NCBI RefSeq assembly: GCF_000599605.1
Contig: NZ_AZHT01000177.1
Location: 20,668-84,667 of the forward strand
DNA: 64,000 bases
Source: Prevotella sp. HJM029
GTDB lineage: Bacteria > Bacteroidota > Bacteroidia > Bacteroidales > Bacteroidaceae
Direction of reading: 5' to 3'
Part shown: positions 36,047-49,599 of the stretch, piece by piece
Layout: each line of letters begins with the position of its first letter
Numbering within the stretch: position 1 is the first letter of the stretch
Position numbers and translations under genes: made by a program
The notes under the pieces: generated by a model
Seen by the model: the letters and a program-made list of their open reading frames with translations, nothing else
Told to the model about the DNA's origin: nothing
Database searches by the model: none

Positions 36047-36943
36047 ATGAAAAAAATATTTATGCTGACGCTCGTCTTTTTGGCGAGCGTTTCCTTTGCA
36101 ACCCTACAGGCAAAGGAGGGAAAGAAGAAGAAAGGGGTGGTTGAACAGAAAGAGGCTGTGCAGCTTTTAACACCCAACGACACCCTAAGTTATGTGGCAG
36201 GAATGACTGCTACCGAGGGTCTTTTGCCCTATTTGCAACAGCAATTTGGCGTAGACAGCACCGGTATGGCCGATTTTCTGCGTGGTTTCAACGAGGCACA
36301 ACAGCATGTTAACGACGCGGCTTTCAAGGCTTATGCGGCCGGAATGCAGATTGCCGAGATGGTGAATAGCCGCATTTTGCCCAACATGCGCCAAGGACTT
36401 GAGGGTACAAACGATTCGATTCAGCGCGCCACTTTCATCAAAGGATTTGTCGATGCGTTGCACAACGACACGCTGCTCTTCACACTTCGCAAGGCAGCAC
36501 AGAGCTTTATGCAGCACCGTGATCAGGCTATTGCCCGCAAAAACGAGGCCTATAAGAAGGAGAACGAAGCATGGTTGGCCAACAATGCCAAGAAAGAAGG
36601 CTTCAAAACGCTTCCTTCGGGCTTGCAATATAAGGTGCTTGTCGAAGGTAAAGGCGCTGTGCCTAAGGACTCAGACCGTGTTGTTGTGAAATACGAAGGT
36701 CGCTTAATCGACGGTACTATCTTTGATAGCAGCTACCGACGCGACCCACAAACCAATACATTCCGTTGCGATGAAGTGATTAAAGGATGGACACAAGCCC
36801 TCACGATGATGCCTGTTGGCAGCAAATGGGAGGTGTGCATTCCTCAAGAGTTGGGTTATGGCGCACGACAAGCGGGTCAGATCAAGCCCTATTCTACGCT
36901 CATCTTCACCGTTGAACTGGTGAATATCGAGAAGAAGAAGTAA
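36047..36943 (+). CDS. FKBP-type peptidyl-prolyl isomerase, secreted
   Basis: Third FKBP gene (298 residues). The N-terminus MKKIFMLTLVFLASVSFATLQAKEG is a signal peptide without a lipobox Cys, so this one should be soluble in the periplasm. The domain plan matches the second gene, including LSYVAGMTATEGLLPYLQQQ and the FKBP core VVKYEGRLIDGTIFDSSYR, VIKGWTQALTMMP, ELGYGARQAGQIKPYSTLIFTVELV. The similarity points to tandem duplication. Confidence 0.95.
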   Translation: MKKIFMLTLVFLASVSFATLQAKEGKKKKGVVEQKEAVQLLTPNDTLSYVAGMTATEGLLPYLQQQFGVDSTGMADFLRGFNEAQQHVNDAAFKAYAAGMQIAEMVNSRILPNMRQGLEGTNDSIQRATFIKGFVDALHNDTLLFTLRKAAQSFMQHRDQAIARKNEAYKKENEAWLANNAKKEGFKTLPSGLQYKVLVEGKGAVPKDSDRVVVKYEGRLIDGTIFDSSYRRDPQTNTFRCDEVIKGWTQALTMMPVGSKWEVCIPQELGYGARQAGQIKPYSTLIFTVELVNIEKKK

Positions 36944-37031
36944 GGATATTTCATCACTATAAAATGCACGTTTCACACAGATGGAACGTGTATTTCTCGA
37001 TCATGTATGGCTCGTTTCCCCAAAATACCGT

Positions 37032-37207
37032 TGAGGTTGCCACAGAAAAAGCCGTGCCCTCTGCAACAAGTCATTAAGGTGCCTTTGGAAAATGATAGAG
37101 ATAGCGCTAAAAAGCAGTAGAGATTACTGCGAAAAATGGTGGAGATTGCTTCAAACAACGGCCGAGGTGACGCCAAAAAGCGGTTGAGCTGGTTACAAAA
37201 GGGGGCA
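37032..37207 (+). repeat. Degenerate 22-bp tandem repeat array
   Basis: Between 37098 and 37207 five 22-base units line up without gaps, all beginning GAG and carrying an A-rich core at positions 12-17: GAGATAGCGCTAAAAAGCAG.., GAGATTACTGCGAAAAATGG.., GAGATTGCTTCAAACAACGG.., and two more. Weaker units extend left to about 37032 and perhaps right to 37250. The unit length is not a multiple of three, so it is not coding. It occupies the ~490-base gap between the FKBP cluster and the next terminator. Confidence 0.55.
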
Positions 37208-37297
37208 CGGGTGGGTGCAAGAGGTGCCTGAGATTGCCTGCGAAAGATGGCGTTGTCAGGCGCTATGCCCACAGTCTTTGCCCCATAATCCCCACAC

Positions 37298-37337
37298 AAA
37301 AGGTTGGCCCTTGCATCGCAAAGCCAACCTTTTTCTT
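37298..37337. terminator. Bidirectional terminator
   Basis: Perfect 11-base stem AAAAGGTTGGC/GCCAACCTTTT with a 14-base loop, T-rich on both sides. It is placed to end the serine hydrolase operon (minus) and, more distantly, the FKBP cluster (plus). Confidence 0.75.
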
Positions 37338-37437
37338 TTGTTTTCCTGATACAGTTCTTCTTTCCTTACAAGCTATATGTTGTTATTTCCCGCCACCTTT
37401 TCGCTTTCTTTTTGTCGAAAAGGTTGGGGCGATGGGC

Positions 37438-38712
37438 TTATTGGGTAACGCTTCCTGCCACGGCATTGGCCACTTCGGCACGCAAACGCACCACATTGGT
37501 TTTGTCAACGGGGTGGACAGCGTTGGTAAGAAGGATGATGGCGAGGTCGTTCTTGGGGTCAATCACAATCGAAGTGCCCGTATATCCCGTGTGACCGAAG
37601 GCGGCATCGCTCAGCAAATCGCCTTTGTTCGAGGCATAAGGTGATGACTTGTCCCAACCTAAACAGCGGCCGAAAGCCTCGAAACCAGCAGGAATTTGTT
37701 GCATTTTTTCAACCGTTAAGGGACTCAATATCTGCCGTCCTTGCCACGAACCTCCATTCAACAACATGGCACAGAGCACCGCAACGTCTTCGGCATTACT
37801 AAACAAACCCGCATTACCCGATATGCCTCCGTTCATCACCCGCGCCAAAGGGTCGTGCACAATGCCGCAGAGAATCTGGCCATTGGGTTGCTTTTCGGTG
37901 GGAGCGAGGGGGAGATTGTCAGCCTTTTCGCCCCGTTTCATCCAGCAAGGCTTGTCGGTTTCCACCCAAAAACCCTGTTTGTTGGGTGCGCAAGGAATGA
38001 AATCCGTGTGGTGCATGTGCAGGGGTTGAAACACATGCTCGGCGCAATAGTCGCGCAAGGACTGTCCCGTTATCTGCTCAATGATATGTTGTAATGTGAT
38101 GAAATTCAGGCAACTATACTGCATGTCGCACGCGGGTTTCTCGTTTCTGCGGCATGTTTCAATGTAATTCATTTGCCGGTCGGCATCCGGGAAACGCCCC
38201 TTCTTTTGCAAATCGGCCACAGGTGCATAGGAGGGCAGACCCGAAGTGTGGGTCAAAAGGTGCACGATGCGGATGACAACGCTATCGCCTTGCTCATCTT
38301 TCCAGTTCTGAAAATGAGGCAAATACAGCTGCACAGGGTCGCTTAGTCGAAGCCTTCCTTGCTCCAATAGTTGCATGACAGCCATCGTTGTGGCCATCGA
38401 TTTGGTGCACGAAGCCATGTCAAAGATGGTGTTTTCGGTCATTGGTAGGGGCGAAGGCAGCGTTTGTCGTTGGCCATAAGCCTTGAGATAGCCTATCTTT
38501 CCATGGCGCACGACGGCCAAAACGGCACCGGGCGTGCGACCTTCTCTGATGGCTTTGTCAATGCAAGCATCAGCCTGTTTCAGCCGAAGAGCATCCAATC
38601 CTACCACATCGGGTGTGGTTTTCTCAATGTGTTGTGCCGACATGACGGAGCCAAGCAGTAGACCTGCGAGGACAATGACACCACGTAAAGAATGTAAATT
38701 AAAATGTTTCAT
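37438..38712 (-). CDS. Beta-lactamase-fold serine hydrolase
   Basis: The 424-residue protein starts with a signal peptide and has the class C beta-lactamase/S12 fold. The nucleophile Ser101 and Lys104 lie in FDMASCTKSMATT, and a Tyr motif follows at MQYSCLNFITLQ. Relatives include AmiE of Bacillus, which removes peptides from MurNAc, and various esterases. Its start overlaps the end of the sodium symporter gene by four bases (ATGA). With the DUF1343 gene upstream this suggests an amidase or esterase role in cell-wall fragment salvage, which is an inference. Confidence 0.85.
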   Translation of the reverse strand: MKHFNLHSLRGVIVLAGLLLGSVMSAQHIEKTTPDVVGLDALRLKQADACIDKAIREGRTPGAVLAVVRHGKIGYLKAYGQRQTLPSPLPMTENTIFDMASCTKSMATTMAVMQLLEQGRLRLSDPVQLYLPHFQNWKDEQGDSVVIRIVHLLTHTSGLPSYAPVADLQKKGRFPDADRQMNYIETCRRNEKPACDMQYSCLNFITLQHIIEQITGQSLRDYCAEHVFQPLHMHHTDFIPCAPNKQGFWVETDKPCWMKRGEKADNLPLAPTEKQPNGQILCGIVHDPLARVMNGGISGNAGLFSNAEDVAVLCAMLLNGGSWQGRQILSPLTVEKMQQIPAGFEAFGRCLGWDKSSPYASNKGDLLSDAAFGHTGYTGTSIVIDPKNDLAIILLTNAVHPVDKTNVVRLRAEVANAVAGSVTQ

Positions 38713-40157
38713 GCGCGCGTTCCTTTTTTAATGAGCAGACAAAGACCGACGAAGGTGAACAAAGCATTCATCAACAACAGCTCATAGCTGAAGCGATAGC
38801 CGTTGAACCACTGCGCCGAATGGCAGTCAATGAAGTAGCAAAGCAGCGGCGAAGCAATGGCTACAAGCGGAATATAGCGGTCGTTGACGGCACGATGGGT
38901 GAGCAAGCCGAAGGCAAAGAGGCCGAGAATGGGGCCGTAGGTGTAGCTGGCTAAGGTGTAGACTGCATCGACCACGCTGGTGTTGTTGAACACATTGAAT
39001 ACCAAAATCACCACCATCATCGTGACAGCCATACAGATATGCACCCATTTTCGTGTGCGGGTGGTCTGTTGTTCGTCGTCGCTTTTGCGGCCCAACACGT
39101 CTAAAGTGAACGAGGTGGTGAGGGCGGTTAGTGCCGATCCTGCCGCATTATAGGCCGAAGCTACCAAGCCGATGATAAACAAAAAGCCCACTACGAGGGG
39201 CAGATAGCCACCCGTTGCCACCGCAGGGAAGAGCTTGTCGCCTGTGGCTTCGATGCCTTTGGCCGCAGCAAACTGATAGAGTAGTACGCCCAACATCAAG
39301 AAAGCACTCACCACAATCAGCTGCAACACAATGCTCAGCAGCATGTTTTTTTGCGACTCCTTACTGTTTTTGCAACTCAAATTGCGTTGCATCATGTCCT
39401 GATCTAAGCCCGTTGTGGCAATCATCGTGAAGATGCCGGCTAAGAATTGCTTCCAGAAATATTGTTTGTTGTTCACATCTTCGAAGTGAAAGGCATGGCT
39501 CATGGGGCTCGATGTAATATTTTTTAGTAGGGCAGAAAAACTTAGGTCCATACTATTTGCAATGAAAAAAATACACAAAACCACAGATGCTATCAGGCAA
39601 CAAGTCTTCATGGTGTCGGCCCAAAGCACCGATTTCACACCGCCTTCGTGCGTATAGAGCCACACAAAGAACACCGATACTGCCACATTGCAGGCGAAAG
39701 GGATGCCCAAAGGCCCGAAAGCCAAGAGCTGAAGGGTGGCACAAACCAAGAACAAACGCACCGCCGCACCGAGCATTTTGGATAGGAAGAAGAACCAAGC
39801 GCCAGTGACATAGGACGTTTTACCAAAGCGATTTTGCAGATATTCATAGACCGAAGTGAGCCCAATGCGATAGAACAGTGGCACAAGCACATAGGCGATG
39901 ATGCACTGTCCCACAATAAAGCCCAACATCAGTTGCAGATAGCCGAAGCCACTTTGCGCCACCATGCCTGGTACCGACACAAAGGTGACGCCCGAAATGC
40001 TGGCACCAATCATGGCAAAGGCCACCACATACCAGCGCGATTGCCGGTTGCCCGAGAAGAAAGCAGCGTTGGAAGCATTCTTTTTTGCACGGAAAGAAAT
40101 GTACAAAAGAAAGGCAAAGTAGAGAAATACAGTTGTTAAGATCAGTATAGGTGTCAT
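38709..40157 (-). CDS. Sodium:solute symporter (SSS family)
   Basis: The 482-residue polytopic protein has about 13 membrane helices and SSS-family segments: GASISGVTFVSVPGMVAQSGFGYLQ, the long loop after PLFYRIGLTSVYEYLQNRFGK, and TTGLDQDMMQRNLSCKNSKES. Members use the sodium gradient to import sugars, amino acids or sialic acid. The gene is tightly packed between the DUF1343 gene (15 bases upstream) and the serine hydrolase (4-base overlap), so the cargo is probably what those enzymes release. Confidence 0.92.
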   Translation of the reverse strand: MTPILILTTVFLYFAFLLYISFRAKKNASNAAFFSGNRQSRWYVVAFAMIGASISGVTFVSVPGMVAQSGFGYLQLMLGFIVGQCIIAYVLVPLFYRIGLTSVYEYLQNRFGKTSYVTGAWFFFLSKMLGAAVRLFLVCATLQLLAFGPLGIPFACNVAVSVFFVWLYTHEGGVKSVLWADTMKTCCLIASVVLCIFFIANSMDLSFSALLKNITSSPMSHAFHFEDVNNKQYFWKQFLAGIFTMIATTGLDQDMMQRNLSCKNSKESQKNMLLSIVLQLIVVSAFLMLGVLLYQFAAAKGIEATGDKLFPAVATGGYLPLVVGFLFIIGLVASAYNAAGSALTALTTSFTLDVLGRKSDDEQQTTRTRKWVHICMAVTMMVVILVFNVFNNTSVVDAVYTLASYTYGPILGLFAFGLLTHRAVNDRYIPLVAIASPLLCYFIDCHSAQWFNGYRFSYELLLMNALFTFVGLCLLIKKGTRA

Positions 40158-40172
40158 GATTTTTTGTTGTAT

Positions 40173-41345
40173 TTACGAGTTAGGATAGAGCAGATAGGGG
40201 CGGCGTTGTTGCTTAAACCGTTCGACATCGTCGTGCCACATTGCTTTGATTTCGGCCGCGCTACAGCCTTCTTCAATCATGGTGCGCACATAATCGACAC
40301 CCACAAGCTTCTCAAAAAATGAGGTAAAGAACGCGTCTCCGCGGTTCAGGTTGCGATAGGCGTTGATAACATACGATAGGTCGAAGCCCGCTTTCTGCAC
40401 GCTGTCTTCGGGCAGTTGACTGAGGTCTATGCCCCAACAATGCTCATTTTCCAACGGCGGATGCTTGGCTCCCGGCACACTTCGGGGCGTGAAACTGTGA
40501 CTATAGCCCACCATTTGCGGATGCCCATATTGCTGAAAGGGCAGCGAAGTGCCACGACCTAAGCTCACACACGTGCCTTCGAAGAGGCAAATGGCGGGGT
40601 AAAGGTAGACGGATTGCATGTTGGGTAGGTTGGGAGAGGGGGCAATTGGTAGGCGATAGCGTGTGGCATGGGTGTAGTTTTCGCAGGGGATGATGGTGAG
40701 CTTGCACTGCTTTTTGGTGCCCAACCAGCCTTCACCATTGATCATGCGCGCCAATTCGCCGAGCGTAAGGCCATGCACCACGGGGATAGGCAGTGCACCA
40801 ACACCCGAGAAATGCGATGCCTCTAACACCGGACCATCCACATAAAACCCGTTGGGATTGGGGCGATCGAGTAGCAATACGGGCGTTCCCGTGTCGGCAC
40901 ACACCTGCATCAGCCGCAGCATGGCTATATAATAGGTGTAAAATCGCAAGCCCACATCTTGAATGTCAATCACCAAAATGTCGGCTTTTTTCACCACATT
41001 AGGGTCGGGCTTACCGCTCGTTCCTTTGTAAAGTGAATAGATTTTAATGCCCGTTTGTGCGTCTACGCCGTCGTTTACATGTTCACCAGCATCGGCAGTG
41101 CCACGAAATCCATGTTCGGGGGCTAACACCCCGACGACCTTAATGCCGTGTCCGAGCAGCACATCCAACAGATGTTGCTGACCAATGCAGCTGGTGTGGT
41201 TGGCAAAGAGCAACACCTTTTTGCCTTTGAGTTGAGGTAGATAGCGCGTTGTTTGTTCGGCTCCCGTGCGCACATCGTCGCCGTTTGCTGCTCTCATTGC
41301 GCAGCAACAGAAGCCCATGAGGAGGAGGAGAATGAATTTTCTCAT
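40173..41345 (-). CDS. DUF1343 family, NamZ-like exo-beta-N-acetylmuramidase
   Basis: The 390-residue protein carries a signal peptide (MRKFILLLLMGFCCCAMRA) and the DUF1343 core: VLLFANHTSCIGQQHLLDVL, GVLAPEHGFRGTADAGEHVND, DILVIDIQDVGLRFYTY and VDGPVLEASHFSGVGALPIPVVHGLTLGE. NamZ, the characterised DUF1343 enzyme, removes MurNAc from the non-reducing end of peptidoglycan fragments. Acid residues in the APEHGFRG region are the expected catalytic ones. It heads a three-gene operon with the symporter and the beta-lactamase-fold hydrolase. Confidence 0.88.
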   Translation of the reverse strand: MRKFILLLLMGFCCCAMRAANGDDVRTGAEQTTRYLPQLKGKKVLLFANHTSCIGQQHLLDVLLGHGIKVVGVLAPEHGFRGTADAGEHVNDGVDAQTGIKIYSLYKGTSGKPDPNVVKKADILVIDIQDVGLRFYTYYIAMLRLMQVCADTGTPVLLLDRPNPNGFYVDGPVLEASHFSGVGALPIPVVHGLTLGELARMINGEGWLGTKKQCKLTIIPCENYTHATRYRLPIAPSPNLPNMQSVYLYPAICLFEGTCVSLGRGTSLPFQQYGHPQMVGYSHSFTPRSVPGAKHPPLENEHCWGIDLSQLPEDSVQKAGFDLSYVINAYRNLNRGDAFFTSFFEKLVGVDYVRTMIEEGCSAAEIKAMWHDDVERFKQQRRPYLLYPNS

Positions 41346-41864
41346 TACAATATTAATTCGAGGTTGTGGCAGCAAAGATAAAACAAATCTTCGAAATAAA
41401 CATCATTTTGATGGTTTTTCTTTTCATTTGATTTCAAGAGTAGCGGAAATAGGGGTTAAGACGCTTGCCATCCTTTGTGTGTTGCTCCTGTTGGGAATGG
41501 GACTTTTGGCGTTGGTTCTTCTCTTTCCTCCGCTGTGGGGATAAAGGCTTGTCGTTGCAGCTTTGTTTTTTTGACAGTCTATCAGTGGATGAGGGGATGA
41601 CGTGGGGGTAGCCGATGTGCAGGAGTAAAATGGTCTTTGCTGGCTAATTGCTATGTGATGATGGGGTAAAGCAGCTTACTTTAGGCGATAAAATACGCCA
41701 CATCGCTGGATAAAGTAGTGCAAAATAAAAGGGCATGGCTGCCAAATGAGTGGAAAGCCCATGACAAGGGATTTTCTAAAGGGTGCGCAGCAGAAAAATA
41801 AGGCGACAGAATGGGGCGTAGGTTTAAACTTATAAAAAAATGTGCAAAGCATTAAATAGAAGTA

Positions 41865-41895
41865 TTGTTTATCCACCAAAAAATTGCTATCTTTG
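41865..41895 (+). promoter_or_regulatory. Promoter of eno
   Basis: TTG, 20 bases, TATCTTTG, about 35 bases before the start codon. The rest of the 41346-41864 gap holds no supported gene. Confidence 0.7.
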
Positions 41896-41904
41896 TGGCA
41901 TTAA

Positions 41905-43239
<1,335 letters not shown>

Positions 43240-43430
43240 ATAGGTTTACCGATAACCGGGCTTTTGATGCTTGCTGTGATGAGCTTTGTGGTGTTTCTGC
43301 TGCAGTGCTGATTGGCAAAGGAGCATTGAAAGCCCTTTTTTTGTGCTGCAGGTGGTGGCCTAAGAGGCGTGTTCGTGTAGCAAGGTGCACCATTGGTTGT
43401 CACCTTTTTTATTTATTTCACTAATTATTA

Positions 43431-43461
43431 TTGGGATATGTGCCTTTTTTGCCTATCTTTG
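43431..43461 (+). promoter_or_regulatory. Promoter of the beta-galactosidase gene
   Basis: TTG, 20 bases, TATCTTTG, about 43 bases before the start codon, so the gene is transcribed independently of eno. Confidence 0.7.
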
Positions 43462-43492
43462 TCCCATTCTAACCTATTATCATATGCATTAA

Positions 43493-46699
<3,207 letters not shown>

Positions 46700-46738
46700 G
46701 TTTTTTAAAAGGTTAAGTTTTAGTCATACAAATGTGAA

Positions 46739-46773
46739 GCGCATGCTCCGTGATGGAGCGTGCGCTTTTTTTT
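46739..46773 (+). terminator. Terminator after lacZ
   Basis: GCGCATGCTCC/GGAGCGTGCGC (11 pairs, one wobble) with a 5-base loop and eight or more T. Confidence 0.9.
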
Positions 46774-46829
46774 ATTTTTGTGGCATGCCTTTTGGGCTTG
46801 TTCGTGGGGAATGATGCTGCAAAATCTGC

Positions 46830-48227
46830 TTAATCGTCTTGCATCCCCATGCGTACGGCCTGACGAATGCGGTCGGCCATACCGATGCCATCGCGCAGAT
46901 TGCCGCCAATAACCAGGCCGGGATGTGCCTGTTCTATGCGCGCTACGGCGGCAAAACGGTCGCCACTCGATAGTTCATACTGTGGAATGGCACGCGTATG
47001 GCGGAAGAATTGTATCCTATCGGGTTGCACATCGTGAGGAAAACCAAGCATCATTGGCAAGGCTTTCATGATGATTTCGCGCAGTTCATCGTCGGTTTTA
47101 TCCAACATTTCAGCGTGTTTCACCCCCCCAAGGAAGAACGAAAAGAGGGCACCTTGTGCCGGACAACGCCTTGAGAAGCAAGCTGATGGAAAGAGAATGC
47201 CCAAGAGTTGTTGCCGTTCGCACGAGGGAATAAGCCCGCCAAAAGCCTTGTTTTCAATGCCATGTGCATCTGCAAAGCCCACACTGGCCTGCACGATAGG
47301 CGCATAACGCAGCGCAGAAATCGGTGCCATGTCGCTGTCTTTAACAAACTGAAGCATGGCTTTCAGTGCGTAAGCCCCCACCGTTGTGATGACTTTTCGG
47401 CAGCGAAGGCTCATCTTTTCGCCCGCTGTGGTGGTGTAGTCCACCTGCCATTGGCCATCAATGGGCGTAACAATCACGTTGTTTGCCTGCAAGATGATGT
47501 GCTCATGGCCTACGGATTGTGCCAAAGCATCGACCAAATGCTGTAATCCTCCTACTGCAGAAAACACCTTTTTCGTAGCCAATCGGTCGCGATGGCTTTT
47601 CTTTTCTTTGCTTTTAGCGATGGCACCACGAATGAAACTGCCATAGTTTTGTTCTAAGTTATAAAGTTTTGGCAGGGCAAACCGCGTGATTAGCGTGTGG
47701 GGATCGCCTGCATAGACGCCCGAAATGAAAGGGTCTACGGCATAATCTAAATAGCTTTTGCCCAATCGTCGCACCACCATTGTCGCCACATCCTCGTTGG
47801 GATTGGTACCTTTTGGGCGGAAAGGTTCGCGCAAAATGCCCCATTTGTCGCGCCAAGTGAAGAGCGGTGTGCGCAAAGCGGCTATGGGATTAGCAGGTAA
47901 AGCATGAAACTTCGTGCCCTTCCAAATCCAACGTTGTCGCGCTTCTTCGTGTGCTTCTTCAAGCTGACACCCCCACTTTTCGAGGTCTTGGAATAGCTCT
48001 GCCACCTCAGGATAGCTCACAACGCCCGTGTTTGGACCACTCTCAAAGGTGAAATCGCCTTGCTGGTGGGTTTGAATTTGGCCGCCAATGCGGTTCTCTT
48101 TCTCCACCACTACGACCGACTTGCCGCGTTTTTTGAGTGTGTGCGCGGTGGTTAAGCCAGTGAGTCCGGCGCCGATGACGACAACATCTATTGGGGATTG
48201 CTTCTCGTTTTGCATTGTTTTAAACAT
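46830..48227 (-). CDS. hemG: Protoporphyrinogen oxidase (HemG/HemY type)
   Basis: The 465-residue FAD enzyme removes six hydrogens from protoporphyrinogen IX to give protoporphyrin IX. The dinucleotide site is IDVVVIGAGLTGLTTAHTLKKRG followed by VVVVEKENRIGGQIQT, and the C-terminal FAD contact is HPGLVIGGNLRDGIGMADRI. It is the oxygen-linked HemY fold commonly called hemG in Bacteroidota. The start may be the first Met or the Met at residue 5. It lies 7 bases after hemN and is the last gene of the TonB receptor-MFS-hemN-hemG operon. Confidence 0.94.
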   Translation of the reverse strand: MFKTMQNEKQSPIDVVVIGAGLTGLTTAHTLKKRGKSVVVVEKENRIGGQIQTHQQGDFTFESGPNTGVVSYPEVAELFQDLEKWGCQLEEAHEEARQRWIWKGTKFHALPANPIAALRTPLFTWRDKWGILREPFRPKGTNPNEDVATMVVRRLGKSYLDYAVDPFISGVYAGDPHTLITRFALPKLYNLEQNYGSFIRGAIAKSKEKKSHRDRLATKKVFSAVGGLQHLVDALAQSVGHEHIILQANNVIVTPIDGQWQVDYTTTAGEKMSLRCRKVITTVGAYALKAMLQFVKDSDMAPISALRYAPIVQASVGFADAHGIENKAFGGLIPSCERQQLLGILFPSACFSRRCPAQGALFSFFLGGVKHAEMLDKTDDELREIIMKALPMMLGFPHDVQPDRIQFFRHTRAIPQYELSSGDRFAAVARIEQAHPGLVIGGNLRDGIGMADRIRQAVRMGMQDD

Positions 48228-48234
48228 AAAAATG

Positions 48235-49599
48235 TTAGACAGGTTTGGAAAAAAGCCGATGGTTATGGCGCATCATTGGATCGAAGGCGGCAGCCACATT
48301 GCGCACAAAGGGCAGCCCATCGGGTGTGATTTCCACCGAGTCGGCATCGAAAGCGATCAAACCATCGGCTTGCAGGGTCTGCAATTCGGCTTCGTTGTAG
48401 TGGATAGCCTGTTTGATTTCGTCGACCGGAACATGCAGACGTTGCGCCATGTCGTGCCAGTTGATGGCGTTGTTGCACATGATACATTCAATCACTTCCC
48501 GTGTAATGCGCTGCCAAGGTGCTAAGGCGTAGCCCCGTTGGACGGGCATTTGGCCGGCATTCACTTGCGCCATGTAGGCCGAAATATCCTTGGTGTTCTG
48601 CGCATAGGCGGCATCCAACTGGCTGATGCCCGACACACCGAAGGCGTAAACCTGCGCGGTGATGCGGCGAGGGCAATAGCCTTGGAAGTTACGATGCAGG
48701 GTGTGGTGCTGCAAAGCCACATTCAAATCGTCATCGGGCAGCACGAAATGGTCCATACCGATGGGCACATAGTCTGCCGATTGCAGCATTTTCGAGGCCT
48801 CTTCAAACATCTTTAACTTCTCCGTTTGCAGTGGAAGTCCCGCTTTTTCTAAAATCATTTGCCGCTTGAAAAGGCTTGGAAGATGGGCGTAACTGAATGT
48901 TACTAAGCGATTGGGATGCAGCGAAATGGCCGTTTGGATGGTCGAAATAAACTCCGTTGTGGTTTGTTTTGGCAGGCCATAGATAAAGTCGAAGTTGACT
49001 TTTGCACCGCCTTTGCGCAGAATTTCCATGATGTCGGCCATGGGAAGCAGGCTCGGTCGCCGGTTCACCGTGCGCAGAACGTCGGTGTTAAAATCCTGAA
49101 TGCCGAGGCTAAAGCGGTTAAATCCGCTGTCCAACAGGTATTGCCAATCGTTGGATTTGAGATAACCGGGGTGACATTCGATGGCAATTTCGGGCTTGTC
49201 GATGGTTGAAAAGGCCGACAACAGGTGCTCGTTGATGCCACGAATGAGCGGCAACGGCATGGAAGAAGGGCTGCCTCCGCCATAATGAATCTGACTGATG
49301 CGGCGGTCTTTTCGCAGATGCGGTAGCAGCAAGTCAATCTCTTGGTGCAGCGTTTCAAAATATTCTTCAATGCGTTTGGGCTGTGCCATGGCCACCGAAT
49401 TGCAGCCACAATAGTGACAAAGATGCCTGCAAAAAGGCACATGGATATAGAAAGAGATGTTGTCGGCTGCGGCATCGTTCGACGTTTCAACGGCCTTCAG
49501 ATAGCGATGGGCATCGAAAGGCTCAAATTCATTGGCCGTAGGATAGCTCGTATAGCGTGGAACGGGTACATTATATTTCTTGAAAAGCGTTTCGTTCAT
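48235..49599 (-). CDS. hemN: Oxygen-independent coproporphyrinogen III oxidase
   Basis: The 454-residue radical SAM enzyme turns coproporphyrinogen III into protoporphyrinogen IX without oxygen. Cys57, Cys61, Cys64 and Cys66 (PFCRHLCHYCGCN) give the CxxxCxxCxC pattern of true HemN rather than HemW. GMDHFVLPDDDLNVAL and HRNFQGYCPRR in the second half also match HemN. Its start overlaps the end of the MFS gene by four bases (ATGA). Confidence 0.97.
   Translation of the reverse strand: MNETLFKKYNVPVPRYTSYPTANEFEPFDAHRYLKAVETSNDAAADNISFYIHVPFCRHLCHYCGCNSVAMAQPKRIEEYFETLHQEIDLLLPHLRKDRRISQIHYGGGSPSSMPLPLIRGINEHLLSAFSTIDKPEIAIECHPGYLKSNDWQYLLDSGFNRFSLGIQDFNTDVLRTVNRRPSLLPMADIMEILRKGGAKVNFDFIYGLPKQTTTEFISTIQTAISLHPNRLVTFSYAHLPSLFKRQMILEKAGLPLQTEKLKMFEEASKMLQSADYVPIGMDHFVLPDDDLNVALQHHTLHRNFQGYCPRRITAQVYAFGVSGISQLDAAYAQNTKDISAYMAQVNAGQMPVQRGYALAPWQRITREVIECIMCNNAINWHDMAQRLHVPVDEIKQAIHYNEAELQTLQADGLIAFDADSVEITPDGLPFVRNVAAAFDPMMRHNHRLFSKPV

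Noticed and set aside
37032-37207. Possible CRISPR array
   Set aside because: Units are contiguous 22-base repeats with no spacers, strongly degenerate, and no cas genes are in the window.
41266-41544. 92-residue plus-strand ORF with a hydrophobic C-terminus
   Set aside because: Its first half is antisense to the DUF1343 gene and no start codon precedes the hydrophobic part. It could be a degraded membrane protein but cannot be supported.
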